This document shows, piece after piece, positions 1-4,846 of a stretch of 5,265 bases of DNA. This DNA is from Alphaproteobacteria bacterium (GTDB lineage Bacteria > Pseudomonadota > Alphaproteobacteria > Rickettsiales > SXRF01). The translations under genes and the position numbers were made by a program. Numbering within the stretch: the first letter of the stretch is position 1; each line of letters opens with the position of its first letter. The stretch spans positions 1 to 5,265 of the forward strand of contig JAFATP010000079.1 in NCBI GenBank assembly GCA_019243895.1, given 5' to 3'. The notes beneath the pieces are model-generated. The model saw nothing but the letters and a program-made list of their open reading frames with translations. It did not search any database and had not been told where the DNA came from.

Positions 1-91
1 CGCCCTTGCCTTCGGCCGCGCCGTCGCCGAAGGTGTAAACCAGTTTGGCGGCGGCTTCGGGCTGCGTTTGCATTTTCACCTTCGTCTGCAT
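1..91 (-). CDS. ppdK: Pyruvate, phosphate dikinase, N-terminal fragment (runs off the left edge)
   Basis: Only the first 30 codons are inside the window. The minus strand from 91 reads MQTKVKMQTQPEAAAKLVYT, then FGDGAAEGKG. The K-x-VYTFGDG-x-AEG string is the usual N-terminus of pyruvate phosphate dikinase, at the edge of its nucleotide-binding domain. PPDK is a cytoplasmic enzyme interconverting pyruvate + ATP + Pi and PEP + AMP + PPi. The start at 91 is preceded by AGGGA about seven bases upstream; an internal Met at codon 7 (73-71) is an alternative start. It begins 16 nt after the glyS stop on the same strand, so it is probably the distal gene of the glyQ-panD-glyS transcript. The glyS-ppdK order is, from memory, common in Alphaproteobacteria. 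The call rests on a short segment plus this gene order. Confidence 0.83.
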   Translation of the reverse strand, partial: MQTKVKMQTQPEAAAKLVYTFGDGAAEGKG

Positions 92-107
92 CGGGAATCC
101 CTGTTTT

Positions 108-2150
108 TCAGCCCTCTATGAGCGCGAAATTGGCGATTTTGTCAAGCGCGGCGCGGAACTGCGCCAGCAAGCGCAGGCGGTTGGCGCGCACTTCCGCATC
201 CTTGTCGTTGACCAGCACCGTGTCAAAAAAGGCGTCGATGGGCGGGCGCAGCTTGCTCAAGGCGGACATGGCGTGCGTGAATCGTTCCTGCTCCAGTAAA
301 AACTCGATGCCGGAGCTATAATCGCTGGTGTGAAGGGTATGGATTAGCGCCTGATGCAACGCATGCTCTTCCGCCAAGATCAGCCTGCTGCTATCAACCG
401 GTTGGCTGTAAGATTGCTTATCCTTCTTTTCTTCGATGGCGACGATATTGGCGGCGCGCTTATAAGCGGCAAGAAGATTGGCGCCGTCCTCCGTGCCGAG
501 GAACGCCTGCAGTGCTTTCACCCGCGCCACCAGCCGCACCAGATCGTCTTCTCCCAGCGCGAATACGGCGGCAATGAGATCATGCCGCACGCCCTGGTCT
601 TTCAGCTGCACCTTCAGGCGGTCGGAGAAGAATGGCAGGATATCCTCCTGCGGCTCCGCGCGGGACGCGACGACCTGCCGCAGCGGAAGTCTTATTCCGT
701 TCTCCAGAATGATGCGGATCACTCCCAGCGCGGCGCGGCGCAGGGCGAAGGGGTCTTTGGAGCCGGTGGGTTTTTCGCCGATGGCGAACATGGAAACGAG
801 CGTGTCCAGCTTGTCGGCCAGCGCCACGCACACGGAAACCGGGGCGGAGGGCACGGCGTCGGACGGCCCCAGCGGCTTGTAATGGTCGCGGATGGCGTCC
901 GCCACCGCCGCATCCTCCCCCTGATGCAGCGCGTAATACCGCCCCATCACGCCTTGCAGCTCGGGGAATTCGCCGACCATGCCGGTGGTTAAATCGGCCT
1001 TGCACAGCCGTGCCGCGCGCTCCACTGATTTTCTGTCCGCATCCGGCACATATTCCGCCAGCGCTTGCGCCAGCGCCGCCACGCGTTCCACCTTTTCGGC
1101 CACCGTGCCGAGCCGGGCGTGGAAGGTGACGTTTTTTAAGCCCTCTCCCCATTCCTCCAGCCGCTTCTTGCGGTCCTGATCCCAGAAAAAGCGCCCGTCG
1201 GAAAGCCGCGCGCGCAGCACGCGCTCATTGCCCGCCACCACCGCCGCGCCGCCGTCATTGGTTTCCATGTTGGCGGTGATCAGGAATTGATCCGCCAGCG
1301 TGCCGTCCGCCCGCTGCAGCGCGAAATATTTCTGATGCCCGCGCATCTCGGAAACCAGCACCTCCGGCGGCAAGTCCATGTAGTGCGGGTCGATGCGGCC
1401 GGAAAGCACCACCGGCCATTCCACCAGCCCGGTCACTTCCTCCAGCAGGCCCTCATCCGGGCGTAGCGTAAGCCCTTCGCGCGCCGCCACCGCCTCGGCC
1501 TGGCGGCGGATTTCGGCTTTGCGCTTTTCCCGGTCCGCAATCACCTTCGCTTCCTGCAGCGCGCGCTCATAACCGGACGCGGAAACGGCGATGGGCTGCG
1601 GCGCTAAAAACCGGTGGCCGACCGTGACATCTCCCGCCGTGACGCCGGCGAACTCCACCGGCACCACCTCATCGCCGAACCGGCACAGAATGGAATGCAG
1701 CGGCCGCACCCAGCGCGCCTCGCCATCGCCCCAGCGCATGGATTTGGGCCAGGGGAAATCCGCAAGGATTTTTTCGATAATCTCTTTCAGCACATCGGCG
1801 GTCGGGCGGCCTTTTTGCTGAATGGCGGCGAAATAAACGCCGTTGCGGTTTTCCAACTGTTGCCGCGTGAGCCCGGTGGATTTCAGGAAGCCCTGAATGG
1901 CCGCTTCCGGCGCATCTATCTTCGGGCCCTTGCGCTCGGTGATCGTATCGGATTGGGTGGCGGCCAGGCCGGTTATCCATACGGCAAGGCGGCGGGGAGT
2001 GACAAAGACTTTAGGAACCCCGCCGGAGTCCGGTAAAAGCTTATGTTTAATGGACTCCAGAGTTAACGCCGTTTTCAAATGCTCGGCGGCATCGGCCTGC
2101 ATGCGCGCCGGGACTTCCTCTGAGAATAACTCAAGCAGCAGGTCAGGCAT
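108..2150 (-). CDS. glyS: Glycyl-tRNA synthetase beta subunit
   Basis: The 680-residue product is close to the roughly 690 residues of E. coli GlyS and appears complete. GlyS is the tRNA-binding subunit of the alpha2beta2 bacterial glycyl-tRNA synthetase and acts with GlyQ in the cytoplasm. Visible hallmarks are the N-terminus MPDLLLELFSEEVPARM, EMRGHQKYFAL (268-278), the DGRFFWDQD block (318-326), an HD-like region with ELQGVMGRYYA (397-407), GSKDPFALRRAALG (463-476), and a C-terminal DALR-type anticodon-binding region beginning roughly at residue 570. The ATG at 2150 has a strong Shine-Dalgarno (GAGGGGGTGA, 2163-2154). It lies 97 nt after panD, and a palindromic repeat fills part of that gap. 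Long open frames on the opposite strand of this gene look like GC-driven shadows. No frameshift or missing block was seen. Confidence 0.98.
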   Translation of the reverse strand: MPDLLLELFSEEVPARMQADAAEHLKTALTLESIKHKLLPDSGGVPKVFVTPRRLAVWITGLAATQSDTITERKGPKIDAPEAAIQGFLKSTGLTRQQLENRNGVYFAAIQQKGRPTADVLKEIIEKILADFPWPKSMRWGDGEARWVRPLHSILCRFGDEVVPVEFAGVTAGDVTVGHRFLAPQPIAVSASGYERALQEAKVIADREKRKAEIRRQAEAVAAREGLTLRPDEGLLEEVTGLVEWPVVLSGRIDPHYMDLPPEVLVSEMRGHQKYFALQRADGTLADQFLITANMETNDGGAAVVAGNERVLRARLSDGRFFWDQDRKKRLEEWGEGLKNVTFHARLGTVAEKVERVAALAQALAEYVPDADRKSVERAARLCKADLTTGMVGEFPELQGVMGRYYALHQGEDAAVADAIRDHYKPLGPSDAVPSAPVSVCVALADKLDTLVSMFAIGEKPTGSKDPFALRRAALGVIRIILENGIRLPLRQVVASRAEPQEDILPFFSDRLKVQLKDQGVRHDLIAAVFALGEDDLVRLVARVKALQAFLGTEDGANLLAAYKRAANIVAIEEKKDKQSYSQPVDSSRLILAEEHALHQALIHTLHTSDYSSGIEFLLEQERFTHAMSALSKLRPPIDAFFDTVLVNDKDAEVRANRLRLLAQFRAALDKIANFALIEG

Positions 2151-2162
2151 ATTTCACCCCCT

Positions 2163-2214
2163 CGTCATTGCGAGGGCGCCGCCCGAAGCAATCCGGATTT
2201 CCTGAATCGCCACG
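2163..2214. repeat. Dispersed palindromic repeat (CGTCATTGCGAG family), degenerate copy
   Basis: The plus strand starts CGTCATTGCGAGG and continues through GAAGCAATCC and CTGAATCGCCACG. This is the layout of the interspersed repeat seen between genes in many bacterial genomes. The first half folds as ATTGC (2167-2171) against GCAAT (2188-2192), with GGGC (2174-2177) against GCCC (2181-2184) and a 3-nt loop. The second half forms a weaker hairpin, GCAATCCGG (2188-2196) against CCTGAATCGC (2201-2210), with mismatches. On the mRNA the element lies downstream of panD and ends at the glyS Shine-Dalgarno. Assignment to the repeat family is from memory of its consensus; the inverted repeat itself is directly visible. 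Confidence 0.75.
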
Positions 2215-2247
2215 CTGCATCCGGCGGCGCGCGCTGACGAAAGCAAA

Positions 2248-2604
2248 TCAGCCATGGCTGATGATTTCGTTCCCCGGCCCCAGCACCACCACCTTGCCCT
2301 TGTGGCGCCTGGCCTCCTGCTCGTCCATCTGCGCATAGGCGATGATGATGACGACATCGCCCGCCTTGGCCTTATGCGCCGCCGCACCGTAAATGCCGAT
2401 GGTTTTGGAGCCTTCCGGCTCGGCGATGATATAGGTGGTGAAGCGCTCGCCGTTATTGACATTCAGCACATCGATCTGCTGGCCGGGAAGCATGCCGGTC
2501 AATTCCAGGAACACGCGGTCGATGCCCATCGAGCCTTCGTATTGCAGCTCGCTGCGCGTGACCGTCGCCCGGTGAATCTTGCTATGCATCATCGTCAATT
2601 TCAT
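2248..2604 (-). CDS. panD: Aspartate 1-decarboxylase proenzyme (PanD)
   Basis: The 118-residue product matches PanD along its full length (E. coli 126, H. pylori about 117). PanD is a pyruvoyl enzyme that converts L-aspartate to beta-alanine for pantothenate and CoA synthesis. It self-cleaves between Gly24 and Ser25, and YEGS is present at 22-25. Lys9 and His11 lie in SKIHRATVT, Arg54 and Tyr58 in ERFTTY, and GAAAH at 73-77. Residue 72, Asn in E. coli and B. subtilis PanD, is Tyr here. The C-terminus is short, as in the H. pylori enzyme. The ATG at 2604 is one base past the glyQ TGA (2608-2606). Its Shine-Dalgarno AAGGGA (2614-2609) lies in the last glyQ codons, which suggests translational coupling. 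No other pantothenate gene is in the window. Its place between glyQ and glyS is unusual. Confidence 0.97.
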   Translation of the reverse strand: MKLTMMHSKIHRATVTRSELQYEGSMGIDRVFLELTGMLPGQQIDVLNVNNGERFTTYIIAEPEGSKTIGIYGAAAHKAKAGDVVIIIAYAQMDEQEARRHKGKVVVLGPGNEIISHG

Positions 2605-2605
2605 A

Positions 2606-3466
2606 TCATCCCTTTAATTCGCTTTCTTTGGCCACCCATGCCTCGCAGCACGCCTTGGCCAGCGCCCGCACCCGTCCGATATAAGCGGCGCGCTCGGTGA
2701 CGCTGATCACCCCCCGCGCATCCAGCACGTTGAAGGCGTGGCTGGCATGGATGCATTGATCATACGCCGGCAACGGCAGGCTTTTCCCCAGCAGCTGCGC
2801 GCACTCGGCTTCCGCATCGCCAAAGTGCCGCAGCAGCATGGCGGTGTCGGCATGTTCCAAATGATAAGCCGATCCTTCGCGCTCATTTTCCAGAAACACG
2901 TCGCCGTAAGTGAAAGGCGGCGTCCAGGAGAGATTATACACGTTTTCCACGCCTTGTATATACATGGCCAGCCGCTCCAGCCCGTAAGTGATTTCGCCGG
3001 AAACCGGGCGGCATTCGATGCCGCCCACCTGCTGGAAATAAGTGAACTGCGTCACCTCCATGCCGTCGCACCACACCTCCCAGCCCAGGCCCCAGGCGCC
3101 CAGCGTCGGGCTTTCCCAGTCGTCCTCCACGAAGCGGATGTCATGCTCCTGCGGGCGGATGCCCAGCGTGCGCAGCGAGTCCAGGTAAATTTCCTGGATG
3201 TTATCCGGCGAGGGTTTCAGGATCACCTGAAACTGATAGTAATGCTGCAGGCGATTTGGATTTTCTCCGTAGCGCCCGTCTTTCGGGCGGCGGCACGGCT
3301 GCACATACGCCGCGCGCCACGGTTTTTCTCCCAGCGCGCGCAGGGCGGTGGCCGGATGAAACGTGCCGGCGCCCATCTCCATGTCATACGGCTGCAGGAT
3401 GACGCAGCCGCGCTCGGCCCAGAACTGCTGGAGAGTAAGGATAAGCTGCTGGAAGGAAAGGCTCAT
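2606..3466 (-). CDS. glyQ: Glycyl-tRNA synthetase alpha subunit
   Basis: The 286-residue product is collinear with E. coli GlyQ (303 aa), differing mainly by a shorter N-terminus, a small gap near 184 and a shorter C-terminus. GlyQ is the class II catalytic subunit that forms glycyl-adenylate and pairs with GlyS. Visible blocks are [15 protein letters not shown] (24-38), the motif 2 region [19 protein letters not shown] (56-74), [20 protein letters not shown] (112-131), [13 protein letters not shown] (137-149) and motif 3 [14 protein letters not shown] (157-170), with the motif 3 arginine at 165. The helical C-terminal part includes [16 protein letters not shown] (244-259). The ATG at 3466 is the natural start by alignment. 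It has no clear Shine-Dalgarno; instead a promoter-like sequence sits immediately upstream. It is the first gene of a tight glyQ-panD-glyS-ppdK series. Confidence 0.98.
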   Translation of the reverse strand: MSLSFQQLILTLQQFWAERGCVILQPYDMEMGAGTFHPATALRALGEKPWRAAYVQPCRRPKDGRYGENPNRLQHYYQFQVILKPSPDNIQEIYLDSLRTLGIRPQEHDIRFVEDDWESPTLGAWGLGWEVWCDGMEVTQFTYFQQVGGIECRPVSGEITYGLERLAMYIQGVENVYNLSWTPPFTYGDVFLENEREGSAYHLEHADTAMLLRHFGDAEAECAQLLGKSLPLPAYDQCIHASHAFNVLDARGVISVTERAAYIGRVRALAKACCEAWVAKESELKG

Positions 3467-3476
3467 ACGCGCGATT

Positions 3477-3505
3477 CTATAACGGTAAAACCGGTATTAA
3501 ATCAA
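3477..3505 (-). promoter_or_regulatory. Candidate sigma70-type promoter for glyQ, giving a near-leaderless mRNA
   Basis: On the minus strand TTGATT (3505-3500) is followed by a 17-nt spacer and TTATAG (3482-3477), which overlaps TATAGAAT. Transcription would start near 3470, only about four bases before the glyQ ATG at 3466. The absence of a Shine-Dalgarno before glyQ fits a leaderless transcript. The spacer contains a small inverted repeat, CGGT (3483-3486) against ACCG (3490-3493). The surrounding 3467-3537 gap is AT-rich compared with the flanking genes. This is by eye only; no start site is known. Confidence 0.5.
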
Positions 3506-3537
3506 TAAAAATAAGGAAAAATGCCGCTATCGGTGAA

Positions 3538-3828
3538 TTAAAGCCCCTTGCCGCCGCCGCCCTCGGTGCCGGCGAAACGGTTCCAGCGGTCCTTGGCCTC
3601 GCGTTTCTTGCCGGTCAGCCGGTTGCGGATTTCCTGGGTTTTGGCGCTCCATATCTCGGCGTCCTTCACCACGCTGGCCGGTCTTGCGGATTGCTCCTCT
3701 TTCCGTTCCTCGATGCGCTCCTGTTCGCGCTTAAGCTCCTCCAAATGCTCGCGGATCAGCTTATCGCGCTTGTTGCGCTTCCAAATGAGAAACTTCTTTT
3801 TTTCCTGCCTTTCGGCGCCCGAGCTCAC
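3538..3828 (-). CDS. Small charged, probably coiled-coil protein of unknown function
   Basis: I do not recognise a characterised family. The product is 96 residues with a GTG start at 3828, chosen because AAAGGG (3840-3835) precedes it with good spacing. It is extremely rich in Lys, Arg and Glu. Residues about 17-47, including KLIREHLEELKREQERIEER, look like a continuous charged helix or coiled coil. The C-terminal part has conserved-looking RWNRFAGT (81-88) and then a Gly-rich tail, GGGGKGL. I have a vague memory of similar tails in uncharacterised alphaproteobacterial proteins, but I cannot confirm it. No signal peptide or membrane segment is visible, so it is likely cytoplasmic. It starts 12 nt after the 51-codon gene ends and stops 71 nt before glyQ. 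Basic helices like these could bind nucleic acid, which is inference only. Confidence 0.7.
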   Translation of the reverse strand: MSSGAERQEKKKFLIWKRNKRDKLIREHLEELKREQERIEERKEEQSARPASVVKDAEIWSAKTQEIRNRLTGKKREAKDRWNRFAGTEGGGGKGL

Positions 3829-3840
3829 CTGCCGCCCTTT

Positions 3841-3996
3841 TTAGCGGACGGCGGCGGAACCGCACGGCGCCTTTACGCCCGCCTTGCGGCGGCGCAGATT
3901 GGCGCGCAACGCTTCGGCAAGACGCGCCTTGCGCGCCTCCTTCGCCCCCGGGACGGGTGCGGCGGCGGCGGGTGCGGGAATGTCGCGCGGAGTCAT
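3841..3996 (-). CDS. Short basic, Ala/Arg-rich protein of unknown function (51 aa)
   Basis: The minus strand from the ATG at 3996 encodes 51 residues ending at a TAA (3843-3841). It has an Ala/Pro-rich start (MTPRDIPAPAAAAPVPGAKE) and a basic helix, KARLAEALRANLRRRKAG (23-40). The RLAEALRANLRRRK pattern resembles short uncharacterised alphaproteobacterial proteins I recall, but I cannot name a function. Support for reality comes from this helix, the abrupt stop and the 12-nt spacing to the next gene, whose Shine-Dalgarno begins right after this stop. The ribosome binding site is weak (CTGGAAATTC before the ATG). A competing 90-residue frame at 4033-3761 in another register has a TTG start and a low-complexity product; I judged it a shadow. 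No signal peptide is visible. Confidence 0.55.
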   Translation of the reverse strand: MTPRDIPAPAAAAPVPGAKEARKARLAEALRANLRRRKAGVKAPCGSAAVR

Positions 3997-4028
3997 GAAT
4001 TTCCAGTTTATGATGATCTTTTATTTTT

Positions 4029-4080
4029 CGCAAAAATCTTGCGTTAGTGCAACTGATTCATGCGGGGCCGCCACCGAATC
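4029..4080. repeat. Two small inverted repeats in the divergent spacer
   Basis: CGCAA (4029-4033) pairs with TTGCG (4039-4043) across a 5-nt loop. GATTC (4055-4059) pairs with GAATC (4076-4080), enclosing GCGG (4062-4065) against CCGC (4068-4071). The spacer separates the minus-strand gene block (first start at 3996) from the plus-strand tRNA-Thr, so both promoters should lie in 3997-4157. I found no convincing -35/-10 pair for either. Neither hairpin has a T-tract that would make it a terminator. Confidence 0.45.
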
Positions 4081-4152
4081 GCTTGCCTTGAAGGCGAAGC
4101 TGTGGCACATTCCGCGGCGTTTTCGCCCGCGCAAGCGGAATGGCTCTTCGCC
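4081..4152. repeat. Nested inverted repeats just upstream of tRNA-Thr
   Basis: CATTCCGC (4108-4115) and GCGGAATG (4135-4142) are perfect 8-bp complements. They enclose a smaller hairpin, GGCG-TTTT-CGCC (4116-4127). They are themselves bracketed by GGCGAAG (4093-4099) and CTTCGCC (4146-4152). The left outer arm can instead pair with GCTTGCC (4081-4087) with a bulge, so alternative folds are possible. The structure ends five bases before the tRNA. It could be a dispersed repeat, part of the tRNA leader, or a remnant of inserted DNA; the sequence does not decide. Confidence 0.6.
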
Positions 4153-4157
4153 CTCAG

Positions 4158-4232
4158 GCTGCCGTAGCTCAGTGGTAGAGCACGTCCTTGGTAAGGACGG
4201 GGTCGGATGTTCGATTCATCTCGGCAGCACCA
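4158..4232 (+). tRNA. tRNA-Thr (anticodon GGT)
   Basis: A full cloverleaf is present. The acceptor stem is GCTGCCG (4158-4164) with CGGCAGC (4222-4228), discriminator A4229 and an encoded CCA (4230-4232). The D arm is GCTC-AGTGGTA-GAGC. The anticodon stem CGTCC/GGACG carries loop TTGGTAA with GGT at 4190-4192, so it reads ACC/ACT threonine codons. The variable region is GGGTC. The T arm is GGATG-TTCGATT-CATCT, closed by one G-T pair. It is 75 nt including CCA. It is transcribed away from the glyQ block. The minus-strand open frame over it (4244-4044) is the usual antisense-tRNA artefact. Confidence 0.97.
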
Positions 4233-4240
4233 TAACTTTT

Positions 4241-4281
4241 CCACCCGCGGAGATATTTTCGGGGATATGCCCCGCGAGTGG
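4241..4281 (+). terminator. Stem-loop downstream of tRNA-Thr, possible processing or termination structure
   Basis: CCACCCGCGG (4241-4250) pairs with CCGCGAGTGG (4272-4281) with one mismatch. A competing compact hairpin, CGGGG-ATATG-CCCCG, lies at 4260-4274. The structure starts eight bases after the tRNA CCA. No T-tract follows it; the only T-run (TTTT, 4237-4240) is between the tRNA and the stem. It is therefore not a textbook Rho-independent terminator. Confidence 0.35.
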
Positions 4282-4328
4282 CGTTGACCGGTTCTGTCAG
4301 GGATTCCAGCATCCCCGTTTCGGGTCAG

Positions 4329-4529
4329 TTAAAACCTAAAACTCGCTTCTGCCCCCGCCCAATCAAGGGGCAGGTCGACCCGGCGAAGCAGCTTTTCGGT
4401 GAGCAGGTCAGCAGGCTGATGCCCCGTCACGATTGCCTCTATAATATCCGGGGCAAGGAATGCAAAGTGCAGACGCTTGAGGCCGATGATAGTGGTTCGG
4501 TCATCAGGCGTTTGAAGACGGCCCCTTTT
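4329..4529 (-). pseudogene. C-terminal remnant of a large serine site-specific recombinase
   Basis: The minus-strand frame from 4529 to the TAA at 4331-4329 gives 66 residues. The stretch RLHFAFLAPDIIEAIVTGHQ (19-38) followed by PADLLTEKLLRRVDLPLDWA (39-58) matches the C-terminal signature of alphaproteobacterial resolvase/recombinase-family proteins: FLAPDIVEAI, GRQP, then LPLDWAEQ. Full-length members have several hundred residues with an N-terminal resolvase domain bearing a catalytic serine. Here the frame is closed upstream by a TGA (4532-4530), and no resolvase or recombinase domain is visible in the 300 bases beyond. The last residues (GAEASFRF) diverge from the usual WAEQ..LLGF ending. 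I read this as a decayed gene from an integrative or transposable element next to tRNA-Thr. The overlapping plus-strand 87-codon frame is its antisense shadow. Confidence 0.75.
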
Positions 4530-4710
4530 TCAGCACCGTAACAATATCATCGATGCGCTGTGCTTCCTGCCGCTGGAGGAAAGCAGCCTGGGCGTCCAGC
4601 TTGCCGGTGGCAAGAACAATGACGGAAGCATTCGGGTCTGCGTCCGATGCTCTTCCTTGCTTGGTAGTATCAATTGCCTGATATGCTAAAAAATTTTCCC
4701 TGCTCTTGAT
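4504..4710 (-). pseudogene. Unrecognised open fragment without a normal start codon
   Basis: A second minus-strand frame stays open from just after a TAA (4713-4711) to a TGA (4506-4504), about 68 codons. It contains protein-like sequence: TTKQGRASDADPNASVIVLA, then TGKLDAQAAFLQRQEAQRID and DIVTVLKKGPSSNA. The amphipathic stretch DAQAAFLQRQEAQRIDDIVTVL would form a good helix. No in-frame ATG, GTG or TTG lies before this region, so it is either a broken gene, part of a frameshifted gene, or chance. It overlaps the recombinase remnant by 26 bases in another frame. That overlap would suit a junction where two sequences were joined. I do not recognise a family. It may be residue of the same mobile element. 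Confidence 0.35.
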
Positions 4711-4724
4711 TTAGAGAATTTTAG
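4686..4724. repeat. AT-rich imperfect inverted repeat
   Basis: CTAAAA (4686-4691) pairs with TTTTAG (4719-4724). The stem continues as TTTTC (4694-4698) against GAGAA (4714-4718) after a two-base bulge, leaving a 15-nt loop. It marks the change from GC-rich remnant DNA to the AT-rich promoter region. It could be a terminator-like hairpin or an element end; neither is shown. Confidence 0.3.
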
Positions 4725-4733
4725 AACCAGTGG

Positions 4734-4742
4734 ATTTGTCAC
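4734..4742 (+). promoter_or_regulatory. Additional ATTTGTCAC site upstream of the Pho-box-like promoter
   Basis: ATTTGTCAC at 4734-4742 is repeated exactly at 4777-4785, inside the Pho-box-like element. It is 43 bases apart, about four helical turns. The upstream copy has no partner half-site 11 bases away. It forms a small inverted repeat of its own, TTTG-TCAC-CAAA (4735-4746). It could be an auxiliary regulator site; this is by eye only. Confidence 0.3.
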
Positions 4743-4767
4743 CAAATTTTCTTAATAAAAATTAAAC

Positions 4768-4801
4768 TTGTCATCTATTTGTCACATAACTCCTGTACAG
4801 T
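4768..4801 (+). promoter_or_regulatory. Pho-box-like activator site and -10 for the curlin-like gene
   Basis: Two 7-bp direct repeats, TTGTCAT (4768-4774) and TTGTCAC (4779-4785), are separated by the AT-rich CTAT. This gives the 11-bp period of PhoB Pho boxes (consensus CTGTCAT, four AT-rich bases, CTGTCAY). Only the first base of each repeat departs from consensus. Ten bases later is TACAGT (4796-4801), a 4/6 match to the -10. In E. coli phoA the box CTGTCATAAAGTTGTCAC is likewise followed by 10 nt and TATAGT. Transcription would start near 4808, about 39 nt before the ATG at 4847. No good sigma70 -35/-10 pair at 16-18 nt spacing competes, as expected for an activator-dependent promoter. 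Confidence 0.6.
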
Positions 4802-4846
4802 CGTAACGCGGTCATCGTTTTGTAACATTTATTTGGAGAAGGTTTT

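Noticed and set aside
354..992. Plus-strand open frame of 212 codons opposite glyS
   Set aside because: It lies wholly antisense to a well-conserved gene, has a low-complexity product and no Shine-Dalgarno; typical GC-rich shadow.
2154..2462. Minus-strand 102-codon frame overlapping panD
   Set aside because: It is an alternative frame of panD and the palindromic repeat, with a Ser/Arg-rich product; PanD is unambiguous here.
2738..3508. Plus-strand open frame of 256 codons opposite glyQ
   Set aside because: Fully antisense to conserved GlyQ coding sequence, with His/Arg/Gln-rich composition unlike a real protein.
3510..3540. Possible Rho-independent terminator after the 96-codon gene (CCG-ATAG-CGG followed by ATTTTT on the minus strand)
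   Set aside because: The stem is only 3 bp, too weak to call.
3761..4033. Minus-strand 90-codon frame overlapping both small genes
   Set aside because: TTG start without a Shine-Dalgarno and an Arg/Gly-rich product; the 51- and 96-codon frames have better starts and compact spacing.
4039..4111. Promoter for tRNA-Thr (TTGCGT at 4039 or TTGCCT at 4083 as -35)
   Set aside because: The matching -10 positions are GCGGGG or CACATT; neither is convincing.
4158..4232. tRNA 3' end as an att site for an integrated element
   Set aside because: I saw no second copy of the tRNA 3' end in the window, and the recombinase remnant is of the serine type, which seldom uses tRNA 3' ends.
4044..4244. Minus-strand 66-codon frame over tRNA-Thr
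   Set aside because: It is the antisense of the tRNA (the familiar CRDESNIRPRPYQGRALPLSY-like artefact), not a protein gene.
4278..4541. Plus-strand 87-codon frame
   Set aside because: Antisense shadow of the recombinase remnant; the minus-strand frame carries the recognisable motifs.
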